DNA of 38,358 nt, from positions 1 to 38,358 of the forward strand of contig JAXHVL010000158.1 in the NCBI GenBank assembly GCA_034189225.1. Reading direction: 5' to 3'. Each line of letters opens with the position of its first letter. The stretch's first letter is position 1. Position numbers and translations under genes: made by a program. The notes beneath the pieces are model-generated. The model ran no database searches and was not told where the DNA came from. It worked only from the letters and a program-made list of their open reading frames with translations. Below, in pieces: positions 24,585-33,851 of the stretch. Origin of the DNA: JAXHTY01 sp034189225 (GTDB taxonomy: Bacteria; Desulfobacterota; Desulfobacteria; Desulfobacterales; Desulfosudaceae).

Positions 24585-27500
24585 CCAATCACCACCAAAC
24601 ATTGATCGCCACGGCAGAACGCCTTCTTCCCGGGGCATTACGCGCGGACAGACAGAGAATCCGCCCCTGGCTGGGGCGGATCAAAAGGGGAAAAGACCGG
24701 CGTCCCGCCAAACAACAGGAAAAGGCGCTTACCCGGACAATCCACCGCCTGAAAAGGTCTGCCGCCATCAAGGAGGGGCGTTATGAAAACTTTCCACGAC
24801 TACCCTTTGATCCGGCCCTGCCGATCACGGAAAAGGCGGACAACATTATTCAGACGATCGCCGAAAACCCCGTCGTAATCATTTCCGGCGCTACCGGCTC
24901 GGGCAAAACCACCCAGATTCCGCGCTTCTGCATTGAAGCCGGACTGGGTCAGGACGGCCGGGTTGGCTGCACCCAGCCCCGCCGGATCGCCGCCGTGTCC
25001 GTGGCCCGCCGGATCGCGGAAGAAACCGGCACGCAGTCACAAAATATAGTGGGGCACAAAATCCGGTTTGCCGATAAAACCACGGACCAGACCCTGATAA
25101 AAGTCATGACCGACGGTATTCTCCTGATGGAAACCCAGCATGACGCGTTTTTGAATGAATACGACGCCCTGGTCATTGATGAGGCCCATGAACGAAGTCT
25201 GAACATCGACTTTATCCTGGGAATGCTCAAGCGGGTGCTGGACAAACGCAGCGACCTGAAGGTGATCATCACCTCGGCCACCATCGACACGGAAAAATTC
25301 TCCAAAGCCTTCAATGAAGCCCCGGTCATCGAGGTTTCCGGCCGAATGTATCCGGTAGAAGTGATTTACATGCCGCCGGATAACCAATCCGATGAAGACG
25401 ACCAGTCCTATGTGGAACAGGCCGTCTCGGCCGTGGACATGATCTGCCGGCGCCATCCGTTCGGGGACATCCTCGTGTTCATGCCCACGGCCCAGGACAT
25501 TCGGGATACCTGCGACATGATCGCTGGACGGGCCTACAGTGCCACAGAGGTACTCCCGCTGTATGCCAGTCTCTCCGGCGAGGACCAGTCCAGGGTATTT
25601 TCCAGGCGAAAGGGACGCAAAATCATTGTGGCCACGAACATCGCCGAAACCTCCATCACCATTGCCGGCATTAAATATGTGGTGGATACCGGCCTGGCAA
25701 GGATTTCCCATTACAGCCCGCGCACCCGCACCACCTCGCTGGCTGTCCGCCCCATATCAAAAAGCAGCGCCGAGCAGCGAAAGGGGCGATGCGGCCGGGT
25801 AGAAAACGGGGTCTGCATCCGCCTTTATTCGGAAAAGGATTTTGCGTCCCGTCATGTATTTACGCCGCCGGAAATCCTGCGGGCCAATCTCGCGGATGTC
25901 ATTCTGCAAATGCTCCATCTGGACCTGGGGGACATCAAGGAATTTCCGTTTGTGGACCCGCCCATGGATAAGAGCATCCGGGACGGATATGCGGTGCTTT
26001 ATGAACTCGGTGCTATTAACGAAGAGGGAAAAGACGGCACCCATTATGGCCTGACGAAAAAAGGGCGGCTCATGGCCACCATACCGCTGGACCCCCGTCT
26101 TTCCTGTATTCTGATAGAGGCGGGCCGTCGCGGATGCCTGGATGCGGCCGCCGTTATCACCTCGGCCCTCAGCATTCGGGACCCGAGGCAGACGCCCATT
26201 GACAAGGAACAGGAAGCCCGGTCCGCCCATGCCGAATTCGCGGACCCCTCCTCGGATTTCATCACCCTTTTGAACATCTGGAATGCGTGCAAGGCCATGG
26301 GATCCAGCCGCTTGAAACGGTTTTGCCGGGAACATTTCCTTTCATTTCGGCGAATCCGGGAATGGCGTGATATTCATGGACAGATCACCGAACTCTCGAC
26401 CACGTATAGCCTGAAAAAACAAGCACCGCCGGACAGCCGGCAAAAGGGCGCCGACCGACGCACCAGGGCTACCCCCTCCCATCATGGCGAATCCGGGAAA
26501 TCCTTTTACGAGATTTTGCACAAAACCCTCTTGCACGGATACCTTTCCAATATCGCCGAAAAAAAGGAGGGAAATCGTTATAACGCCGCCAGAAACAAAT
26601 CGGTCATAATTTTTCCCGGCTCCACACTCTTTAACAAAGGCAGGCCATGGATTGTAGCGGCCGAATTCGTAGAAACCTCCATGCTGTATGCAAGGACCGC
26701 CGCCGCCATCGAAGTGAACTGGCTCAAACCCATTGCCGGCGATTTATGCCGGGAAACCTATTTATATCCCCGCTGGATGAAAAGCCGGCAAGCGGTGGTG
26801 GCCGACCGCCAGACAACCCTATTCGGGCTTGTGATCGAATATGAAGAGGCCGTGCCTTACGGCCGGGTCAACCCGGCGGAAGCATCGGATATTTTCATTC
26901 GCAACGCCCTTGTGCAAGAAGATGTAAAACATCCCCTGCCGTTCATGCTTCACAACCGGCAACTTATTGAAACGGTCACTGATGTTGAAGACAGGCTCCG
27001 TCGCCGGGAATTTCTCGTCCATTCGGACGACCTTTTCCTGTTTTACCGGAACCGGCTGGACGAAGGGATTTACAACATGAAAGCCCTGAAGTCCCTCGTC
27101 AAAAAGCAGGGCGACGACTTTCTGCGGATGCGCCGCGACGACGTGCTGCAAAGAGAACCGGCCGAGGATGAGGTGGAACAGTTTCCCGACAGCATCCACA
27201 TCCGCGGTACTATCCTGCCCTGTGAATACCGGTTTGATCCCCAGGACAACAAAGACGGGGTCACGGTCCGCATTCCCGCCGGTGTTGCGCCGGACATCCC
27301 CCCCGGACAACTGGACTGGCTGGTGCCTGGACTGCTGCCGGAAAAAATTACCGCCCTGATAAAAAATCTGCCCAAGTCCCACCGCCGGAAACTGGTGCCC
27401 ATCAACCGCACCGTGGACATCATCATCCGGGAAATGCCCCGCCGCCGGTCCGCCCTGGCCACTGCCCTCTCCCGGTTTATCCATGAACGGTTCAGCATTG

Positions 27501-28561
27501 AAATTCCCGCCTCGGCATGGAATGGAAAGGACCTCCCCCGCCATCTTCGAATGCGGGTGGCGGTCACCGATGACAAGGGCGAAGAAATCAAGGCATCCAG
27601 AGACAAGACCATTCTCAAGGCCGTGCTTCCCAGGCCCGCCTCCTCAAAAGCCCTTGAAACGGCAAAACATGCGTGGGAACGGGACGGAATCACAAATTGG
27701 GATCTGGGCGACCTTCCGGCAAGCCTGACTATCGACGGCCAAACCGGTGACATGACGGTTTTTCCCGCCCTGACCGACAACCGGAACAGCGCCGGCCTGA
27801 CCCTGTTTGAAAGCCGCGAGGCGGCGCTGGCATCTCATAAGGCCGGCGTGGCGCGGTTATTGCGCCTAAAACTCGCCAAACCCTTGAAATACCTCCGCCG
27901 GGATATGGCCCTGCCGCCATCGCTAAGCACCGCCGCCATACATTTCGGCGGGACTGTTGTCCTTGAGGAACGCATGATCCAGAAAATCACCGATGCATTA
28001 TTTCACCTGAATGTCCGCACCCGTGTCGATTTTGACGCAAGCGTCAACCGCCTGAAAACCGACATTTACGAACACGGAACCCGTCTCCGGGAACACGTGG
28101 AGACGATTGTGAACGACTATCAGACACTGCGGCAGCATATTCATGCCCATGAAACCGGCTTGCCCGTCAAAAACGGCGCAAGAACAGTGATGCAAACCAT
28201 CCGGTCGGAGATTGCCGCACTGGTACCTGAACATTTCATCGTCATCTATGACCTGAACACCATTGCCCACCTTCCCCGCTATCTCAAAGCCGCCGATTAT
28301 CGTGCCAGCCGGGCAGTTGCCGACGTGGCAAAAGAACAACAAAAAGCCAAAGAGGTGCAATGGGCAAAAGTTATTCTGGAACGCCTGGTATCATCGCTTT
28401 CGGAAGCCACCTCGGCTGAAAAACGCAAGGCGGTGGAAGACTTCTTCTTCATGGTGGAGGAATACAAGGTCTCTGTTTTTGCCCCGGAGCTAAAAACCCC
28501 GTATCCCGTATCCCGAAAACGGCTTCAGGCCGCGGCCGACCGCATCGAACGGATGGCATGA
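24581..28561 (+). CDS. hrpA: ATP-dependent RNA helicase HrpA
   Basis: The 1326-residue DEAH-box helicase matches the length of E. coli HrpA (about 1300). Motifs in order: GATGSGKTTQ (I, near 104), TQPRRIAA (Ia), DEAH in IDEAHERSLN (II), SATIDTEKFS (III), VFMPTAQD (IV), ATNIAETSITI (V) and SAEQRKGRCGR (VI). The winged-helix/ratchet and OB regions follow, then the long DUF3418 C-terminal part that separates HrpA from HrpB. HrpA helps rescue stalled or collided ribosomes in E. coli and takes part in mRNA processing; that is family knowledge. It is coupled to the SGNH gene by ATGA. Its last 72 bp overlap the convergent GT2 gene. Confidence 0.95.
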   Translation: MTNHHQTLIATAERLLPGALRADRQRIRPWLGRIKRGKDRRPAKQQEKALTRTIHRLKRSAAIKEGRYENFPRLPFDPALPITEKADNIIQTIAENPVVIISGATGSGKTTQIPRFCIEAGLGQDGRVGCTQPRRIAAVSVARRIAEETGTQSQNIVGHKIRFADKTTDQTLIKVMTDGILLMETQHDAFLNEYDALVIDEAHERSLNIDFILGMLKRVLDKRSDLKVIITSATIDTEKFSKAFNEAPVIEVSGRMYPVEVIYMPPDNQSDEDDQSYVEQAVSAVDMICRRHPFGDILVFMPTAQDIRDTCDMIAGRAYSATEVLPLYASLSGEDQSRVFSRRKGRKIIVATNIAETSITIAGIKYVVDTGLARISHYSPRTRTTSLAVRPISKSSAEQRKGRCGRVENGVCIRLYSEKDFASRHVFTPPEILRANLADVILQMLHLDLGDIKEFPFVDPPMDKSIRDGYAVLYELGAINEEGKDGTHYGLTKKGRLMATIPLDPRLSCILIEAGRRGCLDAAAVITSALSIRDPRQTPIDKEQEARSAHAEFADPSSDFITLLNIWNACKAMGSSRLKRFCREHFLSFRRIREWRDIHGQITELSTTYSLKKQAPPDSRQKGADRRTRATPSHHGESGKSFYEILHKTLLHGYLSNIAEKKEGNRYNAARNKSVIIFPGSTLFNKGRPWIVAAEFVETSMLYARTAAAIEVNWLKPIAGDLCRETYLYPRWMKSRQAVVADRQTTLFGLVIEYEEAVPYGRVNPAEASDIFIRNALVQEDVKHPLPFMLHNRQLIETVTDVEDRLRRREFLVHSDDLFLFYRNRLDEGIYNMKALKSLVKKQGDDFLRMRRDDVLQREPAEDEVEQFPDSIHIRGTILPCEYRFDPQDNKDGVTVRIPAGVAPDIPPGQLDWLVPGLLPEKITALIKNLPKSHRRKLVPINRTVDIIIREMPRRRSALATALSRFIHERFSIEIPASAWNGKDLPRHLRMRVAVTDDKGEEIKASRDKTILKAVLPRPASSKALETAKHAWERDGITNWDLGDLPASLTIDGQTGDMTVFPALTDNRNSAGLTLFESREAALASHKAGVARLLRLKLAKPLKYLRRDMALPPSLSTAAIHFGGTVVLEERMIQKITDALFHLNVRTRVDFDASVNRLKTDIYEHGTRLREHVETIVNDYQTLRQHIHAHETGLPVKNGARTVMQTIRSEIAALVPEHFIVIYDLNTIAHLPRYLKAADYRASRAVADVAKEQQKAKEVQWAKVILERLVSSLSEATSAEKRKAVEDFFFMVEEYKVSVFAPELKTPYPVSRKRLQAAADRIERMA

Positions 28562-29386
28562 CCCGATGCGGCGGTATTGGCGGGCTTCTTCCGGGCGGCC
28601 CCGTTTCATGCAGCCGGCCGCATAAATCTCACATTTTTCAGAACGCACCTTCAGGGCGGCCCTGCGCTGACCCGCAGCAAGAACGCCGGTTTCCAATAGC
28701 CTGGAGATGGACTGAATCCGAAATCTGTCAAGGGCCGGCATCTTTGAAAGCTGATCCGGATGGCCGCCCCGTTTGACGACCAGTGGGGCGGCAATCAGAT
28801 GAACGGGATAACGGCTGCTGATGCGGAGCCAGAGGTCGTAGTCCTCGCAGGCCGGCAGTGTCTCATCAAATCCGCCCATGGCCAGAAAAAAATCTTTTTT
28901 CAGCATCACCGCCGAGGGGCTGACAAGGCATAACGCAAGGGAAGGCTCAAATATCATGCCGGAGGGCTTTTGATGGCGCCTGCCCGGGTTGACCCGGCGG
29001 CCGTTACGGATCCATATTTCATCGGTCTGGCAAACCAGGGCCTCGGGATTTGATCGAAAAAAATGCACCTGCTCGGCAATCTTTCCGGGAAGCCACCAGT
29101 CATCAGAATCCAGAAATGCCACGAGCTCGCCCCTTGCGTGACGTACGCCCCGATTTCTCGCCGCGCTCACTCCCGCATTGGCCTGATATAACATGGTGAT
29201 GCGGTCCCGGTAAGGGGCCAGGACGGCAGACGTCTCGTCAGTGGAACCATCGTCCACCACGATGGTTTCAATGCCCGGGTAACTCTGGGCCATCACGGAA
29301 TCCACCGCGTCCGTAATCATATGCCCCCGGTTAAAGGTGGGAATCACCACGCTCACAAGGGGCGTATTGTCGATTCTGTCTGCCAT
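28490..29386 (-). CDS. GT2 family glycosyltransferase
   Basis: The 298-residue protein has a GT-A fold: VSVVIPTFNRGHMITDAVDS (11-30), VVDDGSTDETSA, the DxD-type metal site FLDSDDWW (D93-D95) and the later GGFDETLPACEDYDLWLR with the catalytic ED. It lacks membrane segments. GT2 enzymes of this type add sugars to envelope polysaccharide or glycoprotein acceptors; donor and acceptor are unknown. The C-terminal 23 codons (PFDAVGRGLKPF...) are encoded opposite the end of hrpA. No operon partner is close: the next gene upstream is a radical SAM gene 460 bp away, behind repeats. Confidence 0.88.
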   Translation of the reverse strand: MADRIDNTPLVSVVIPTFNRGHMITDAVDSVMAQSYPGIETIVVDDGSTDETSAVLAPYRDRITMLYQANAGVSAARNRGVRHARGELVAFLDSDDWWLPGKIAEQVHFFRSNPEALVCQTDEIWIRNGRRVNPGRRHQKPSGMIFEPSLALCLVSPSAVMLKKDFFLAMGGFDETLPACEDYDLWLRISSRYPVHLIAAPLVVKRGGHPDQLSKMPALDRFRIQSISRLLETGVLAAGQRRAALKVRSEKCEIYAAGCMKRGRPEEARQYRRIGSCHPFDAVGRGLKPFSGYGIRGF

Positions 29387-29462
29387 AAACGATATTCAAT
29401 GCATCAATGGTTTCCACGGAGCAGCCTTGGGCCGGGAAGTTATTTTCAGATATTATACATGA

Positions 29463-29768
29463 CAGCTTCGTAAAAAGCCACCTACCCCGCCGCGGTGTTT
29501 TTGCAGGAAATAACTTATGGAGGTCTAAAGACCTCCGCTACATAAACCGAGGTAATATCCCCTGATTCGATAATGGCCTCAATTCATGTAACGGAAGGCT
29601 TTAGCCTTCCACAAAAAAACAAGTTCCCTGGAAGTACCATAAAGAGATATTTTTATTCCAACCATGAAGAACATGAAGAGCATGAAGTTGAAATTATTGT
29701 TAATTTTTTATTTCTTCATGATCTTCATGCGCTTCATGGTCAAAAAATCAGACCTTTACGAGTGCATC
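29463..29768 (+). mobile_element. Mosaic MITE-like element without matching flanks
   Basis: It starts CAGCTTCGTAAAAAGCC and ends TTTACGAGTGCATC, both ends of the repeat superfamily. The first 50 bp match 37944 onward and the last 150 bp match the block at 18223-18370 in reverse. The middle is unique and holds two small hairpins, GGAGGTCT...AGACCTCC (29519-29536) and GGAAGGCT...AGCCTTCC (29593-29610). No 8-bp direct repeat flanks it, which suggests a recombinant of two elements. There is no gene between 29387 and 29852. Confidence 0.6.
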
Positions 29769-29795
29769 TTCTTTGCTCGCCCAAAGAAAAGTATG
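29769..29795. repeat. Hairpin relic with inverted loop
   Basis: TTCTTTG, loop CTCGCC, CAAAGAAAAGTATG. The right arm and its flank equal those at 259-275, but the loop is the reverse complement of the loop there (GGCGAG). The outer part of the left arm is missing, replaced by the mobile element end. Confidence 0.65.
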
Positions 29796-29798
29796 AAT

Positions 29799-29825
29799 AA
29801 AAAAGGGCGGCATATGCCGCCCTTT
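29799..29825 (-). terminator. Terminator of the DUF4070 radical SAM gene
   Basis: A perfect 24-bp palindrome (29802-29825, half AAAGGGCGGCAT) is followed on the minus strand by six T. It lies 28 nt after the stop codon at 29853. Confidence 0.88.
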
Positions 29826-29852
29826 GTGTCTACTATATCGAATATAATCCCG

Positions 29853-31646
29853 CTATCCCGCTTTTTTGTGGCGCAGAGATTCTTCTGCCTCTTTGTACAT
29901 ATGCTTCATGCGGTCACTGATTTCATTATAACGGCCGATCACATCCTCCCGGAAATCACCATGGAGATTATCGATCTGCAGCTTTGCTTCTTCCAGCCGC
30001 TTTTTCAAGCCGTCCCATAAATCATGCAGCTGCTGAATGCGCTCCCGCACCGATCCCTGGTTTCGCACCGTCCCCGCCAGTTGATACAACTGCTGACGGG
30101 CATTTTGATCGACTTCGTCCAGAAGGGTGAGGGTCTTGTCCATCTTCAGGGTCTCCTGGGTGATCATGTGAAAATGATGGCCCATGATGGCATGGGTAAT
30201 CACCTCGGCAAACAGATCGGGATGCTTGAACAGGTTGCGGGTGATGAATTTGAGATACTGGCCGCCGTAAGGCCTGAAAGGCTGAAAAACAAGGGATTTG
30301 ACAAGGGACATGATTTCGTCGAACCGCACCTCGCGCTGCTTGAACCCCGTTCCTTTCAGGTTGTCCAGGAGCATGTTGCAACGGGCGAAATAATTTTTAA
30401 GCCGCTTGTCATAGATGGTCCCCAGCACCTTCTTATACCCTTCTTTCAGCTGCTCGGGGTCCATCTTGGTCTTAAAATTTGTGTACATGGTATGGGTATT
30501 GTTACCCACGATGTGTCCACCGATTCGGCCGTCATTCTTCAGCCGGTTGTAAAGCACGGTGCCCGGCAATGCATGCAGCAGCCCCACCATGGCCTTGGGG
30601 ATACCAGCCTGCTGAATAAAAGCGATCTGCCGTTCGAAGATATCATTGGTATCACTGTCAAACCCCACGATAAATCCCGCCATGACTTCGATACCATGTC
30701 GCTGAATAATATGCACGGCCTCTTCCAGGTCGCATTTCAGGTTCTGATTTTTGTGGGTCTCGACAAGCGCCTCTTTCGAGGGGGTTTCAATGCCGATAAA
30801 GACCGAGCCGAAACCGGCATCGCGCATCAGCTGAATCAAATCGACGTCGTCGGCCATATTAATGCTGGCCTCGGTATAAAACTCAAAAAGATGGTGATGC
30901 GCCTTCTGCCAGTCGATAAGCGTAGGCAGAAGCTCTTTTTTGACCCGGCCTTTATTACCGATGAAATTGTCGTCCACAATAAACACCGCGTCCTTCCATC
31001 CCAGGCTATAAAGCGCTTCCAGCTCCCGGATAATTTGCGCCGCCGATTTCAGGCGGGGCCGGTTTCCATAGACCACCCAGATGTCACAGAATTCACATTT
31101 AAAAGGGCAGCCCCGGGAATACTGAATGGCCATTGAGCTGTAACTGTCCAGTTTCAGCAGATCAAACCGGGGAATCACGGATTCAGTAATATCGGGCCGT
31201 TCTTCAGCCCGGTAAATGCGTTCGGCGGTATTGTTTTCAAAGGCCGCCATGAAATCATCAAGGACCGTTTCCGCCTCACCCAGGACAAAATAGTCCACGC
31301 CGGAAAGTTCGTCTTCCGTGGATGTGGGGTAAGGACCGCCGGCCACCACCAGTGTATCGGCCCGGTTGCACCTGGCCACCACCTCGGCAAAGGAATCCTG
31401 CTGAATAATCATCGCTGACACAAAAACCGCGTCCGCCCACTTAATGTCCTGATCGGTCAGGGCCTCGATATTCATGTCAACAAGCCTGAGGTTGTATTTC
31501 TCCGGCAGGAGCGCCGCCATGGTGATCAGTCCCAGCGGGGGCATGGCGCTTTTCTTGTTCACGAATTGAAGGGCATAATGAAAACTCCAGTATGTGTTGT
31601 TGGGAATCTCCGGATAAACCAAAAGAATATTATTTAACCAGCTCAT
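29853..31646 (-). CDS. B12-binding radical SAM protein with DUF4070 region
   Basis: The 597-residue enzyme has an N-terminal cobalamin-binding domain (about 5-140, with MPPLGLITMAALLP and VVAGGPYPT), a radical SAM core with C180-x3-C184-x2-C187 in SRGCPFKCEFCDIW, and motifs VDDNFIGNKGRVK, YTEASINMADD and GFIVGFDSD typical of the subfamily with a C-terminal DUF4070 region (about 400-530). This subfamily includes the hopanoid C-2 methylase HpnP; nothing here proves a hopanoid substrate, and no hopanoid genes are near. The last 80 residues form a predicted coiled coil not usual in HpnP. AAGGAGTGACAC gives a strong ribosome-binding site. It lies 130 bp after cheR and may be read from the che operon; it has its own terminator. 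Confidence 0.85.
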   Translation of the reverse strand: MSWLNNILLVYPEIPNNTYWSFHYALQFVNKKSAMPPLGLITMAALLPEKYNLRLVDMNIEALTDQDIKWADAVFVSAMIIQQDSFAEVVARCNRADTLVVAGGPYPTSTEDELSGVDYFVLGEAETVLDDFMAAFENNTAERIYRAEERPDITESVIPRFDLLKLDSYSSMAIQYSRGCPFKCEFCDIWVVYGNRPRLKSAAQIIRELEALYSLGWKDAVFIVDDNFIGNKGRVKKELLPTLIDWQKAHHHLFEFYTEASINMADDVDLIQLMRDAGFGSVFIGIETPSKEALVETHKNQNLKCDLEEAVHIIQRHGIEVMAGFIVGFDSDTNDIFERQIAFIQQAGIPKAMVGLLHALPGTVLYNRLKNDGRIGGHIVGNNTHTMYTNFKTKMDPEQLKEGYKKVLGTIYDKRLKNYFARCNMLLDNLKGTGFKQREVRFDEIMSLVKSLVFQPFRPYGGQYLKFITRNLFKHPDLFAEVITHAIMGHHFHMITQETLKMDKTLTLLDEVDQNARQQLYQLAGTVRNQGSVRERIQQLHDLWDGLKKRLEEAKLQIDNLHGDFREDVIGRYNEISDRMKHMYKEAEESLRHKKAG

Positions 31647-31776
31647 GTGTCACTCCTTGTTTGGAATCCCTTTTAACGGTTTTTGTTCCACTTCTGTATC
31701 AACCGGTCCTATTCTGCGTTCTTTTATTACTTCATGCAAGGGGAAAACGTTAAAAAAATAGTAATTTACAAAATTT

Positions 31777-32631
31777 TTACAATTCTGGGGCATCCGGGTT
31801 GGGTTGATAAAAAACCGTCCGCAGATACTTTTTGGGGACAAACAGCTTGGTATTATAGGTGAGAGATTCGGTGGAACCGATAATCAGGTAACCATCACTG
31901 ATGAGTACATTTGACAGCTTTCTGTACATGCGCTTTCTGTCCTCCGGCGCAAAATAAATACCGACATTACGGCAGAACACGATATCGAAGCTGTCGTTAC
32001 TGAATGCCACATCAAAAATATTGTTGGTTTCAAAAGAGGCCAGCCAGCGGTACTGATCCTTCACCTTCCAGCTGTTCGCATCCACGGGGTCAAAATATTT
32101 CTCGATCTGTTCCCGGGACAGACCCCTGGAAAGTTCAAAGCTGGTATAAAGGCCATAACTTGCCTTTGCCACGGCCGCATTGGATACGTCCGTGCCGTAG
32201 AGCCGGATATCATATTTCCGCTCATCAAGTCCCAGTGTTTCCAGGGTAAAGGCGATACTGTAAATCTCCTGGCCCGTGGAACACCCCGCCGACCAGATGC
32301 GGATAGGAATCTTCTGCAGGGGAGAAAGTGCCCTGGATCGTTTATCAATAAGATCCGGCAGAATTTTGTATTGAATCAGCTCAAACGGCAGAATATCGCG
32401 AAAAAAAGAGGTCTCGTTGGTGGAAATGGCATCAACGATTTCCTCCTCGATTGCCTTTTCCCGTTTCGCCTTGTAGTAAAGCTCGCTGAAAGAAACACAC
32501 CCAAATTTGTTAAGAAGCGGATTCAGTCTTGTTTCAACCAGATATTCCTTGCCGTCACCCAGCGTAATACCCGATATCTCAAATATATACTTTCGATAAA
32601 CATCAAATTCGAGTGAGCTGATTTTTGGCAT
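31777..32631 (-). CDS. cheR: Chemotaxis protein methyltransferase CheR
   Basis: CheR methylates glutamates of chemoreceptors with SAM. The 284-residue protein has the helical N-terminal domain (1-80, with STNETSFFRD), the SAM-binding motif IWSAGCSTGQEIYSIA, YGTDVSNAAVAKA, and the FCRNVGIYFAPEDRKRM and IIGSTESLTY segments. The usual CRNVLIYF reads CRNVGIYF. There is no TPR extension. It starts 7 nt after the cheB stop, with a weak Shine-Dalgarno inside cheB, so it is probably translationally coupled. No methyl-accepting receptor is encoded in the window. Confidence 0.95.
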   Translation of the reverse strand: MPKISSLEFDVYRKYIFEISGITLGDGKEYLVETRLNPLLNKFGCVSFSELYYKAKREKAIEEEIVDAISTNETSFFRDILPFELIQYKILPDLIDKRSRALSPLQKIPIRIWSAGCSTGQEIYSIAFTLETLGLDERKYDIRLYGTDVSNAAVAKASYGLYTSFELSRGLSREQIEKYFDPVDANSWKVKDQYRWLASFETNNIFDVAFSNDSFDIVFCRNVGIYFAPEDRKRMYRKLSNVLISDGYLIIGSTESLTYNTKLFVPKKYLRTVFYQPNPDAPEL

Positions 32632-32638
32632 ATAAAAA

Positions 32639-33781
32639 CTATCCGGAGGGCTTCACGGAATTAAGGATTTCCTGGGAGATGGCGTCCAGGGAAGCGACCA
32701 CGTCCACAATATTGGCTTCGATGGGCCATTTGGGCATCCCAAAAACCGTGCAGGTTGCTTCATCCTGGGCGATAAGAAAAGCATTGGCTTTTTTTAATAC
32801 TCCCAGTCCGCGATTACCGTCCGTGCCCATCCCCGTCATGATGACGGCTGTGGCCGCTTGCCCGTAATGGCCTGCCACGGACCGGAAAAGATAATCCACC
32901 GAAGGGCGGCAGCTGTTCTCCGGCGGATCCTCGGTGACGCGAATAATCTTTTCTTCCCCTCCGGAAGTACCGATCTTCATCTGGTGACCGCCTGGGGCGA
33001 TATAGACGGTATTGGCCTGCAGACATTCGCCGTCCTCAGCTTCCTTAACAGTCAGGGCAGATTTTGCATTGAGACTTTTGGCAAGAGACTGGGTGAACAG
33101 GGGGGGCATATGTTGAACAATCACCACCGGCACACCGATATCCGCCGGCAGATTCGGGATCAACCGGGCCAATGCCCGGGGCCCGCCTGTGGAGATACCA
33201 ATGGCCACAATCTTTGAGGCCACCCGCGGGGAGCTTGGCCCAATAATCCCAGGCAGCCGGATTTTTTCCTTAAGCGTCTCGCCCGCTTTCAGCTGGGTGT
33301 CGGTTAGGGTCTCCTTGATCTTTTTGCGGAATTTTGTCTTGCCGGAAAGGATGCGCTTGATTTCCCGTCTTCCGGAAAATGAGCGCAGCATTGGGCCCAG
33401 ACGATACCGGATAAAGGCCTTGTTGTCGCTGATGGAACTCAATTCCGGTTTCGGAATGAAATCAAAGGCCCCCAGTTCCAGGGCTCTGACGGTGAGCTCG
33501 CCGCCCTCATGGGTCAGGGAGCTGAGCATGACCACGCCCACGTCAAGTTCCAGCCGGTTGATTTCCTCCAACACCTGAATCCCGTCCATCCCCGGCATAT
33601 CCACATCCAGGGTGATAAGATCTGGACTCAACGACACGATCCTGGAAACGGCAGTCTTGCCGTTATTTGCAGTTCCCACTATCTCCACATTCGGAAAACC
33701 GGTAAGCACCTCACTGATGATTTTCCGGTATACGATGGTATCGTCCACCACCAGCACTTTTAATTTTTCAATTTCAGCCAT
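32639..33781 (-). CDS. cheB: Chemotaxis response regulator methylesterase CheB
   Basis: CheB removes receptor methyl groups when phosphorylated by CheA. The 380-residue protein has a receiver domain (1-125: VLVVDDTIVYRK, phospho-acceptor in TLDVDMPGMDG, SSLTHEGG, FDFIPKP), a basic linker, and a methylesterase domain with the catalytic Ser in IGISTGGPRAL, His in VQHMPPLFT and Asp in MTGMGTDGNRG. All key residues are present. GAGGAGCA precedes the ATG. It lies 70 nt after cheW and 7 nt before cheR. Confidence 0.96.
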   Translation of the reverse strand: MAEIEKLKVLVVDDTIVYRKIISEVLTGFPNVEIVGTANNGKTAVSRIVSLSPDLITLDVDMPGMDGIQVLEEINRLELDVGVVMLSSLTHEGGELTVRALELGAFDFIPKPELSSISDNKAFIRYRLGPMLRSFSGRREIKRILSGKTKFRKKIKETLTDTQLKAGETLKEKIRLPGIIGPSSPRVASKIVAIGISTGGPRALARLIPNLPADIGVPVVIVQHMPPLFTQSLAKSLNAKSALTVKEAEDGECLQANTVYIAPGGHQMKIGTSGGEEKIIRVTEDPPENSCRPSVDYLFRSVAGHYGQAATAVIMTGMGTDGNRGLGVLKKANAFLIAQDEATCTVFGMPKWPIEANIVDVVASLDAISQEILNSVKPSG

Positions 33782-33851
33782 TGCTCCTCAACATAAATAT
33801 AGCGGAAACACTTTTGTCACAACGAAGGATGCTGAATCAAACCATAGAGGC

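Noticed and set aside
29573..30020. ORFs reading NHEEHEEHE-like or FFARPKKS-like peptides
   Set aside because: They are translations of the ATGAAG-rich repeat block and run into the antisense of the radical SAM gene.
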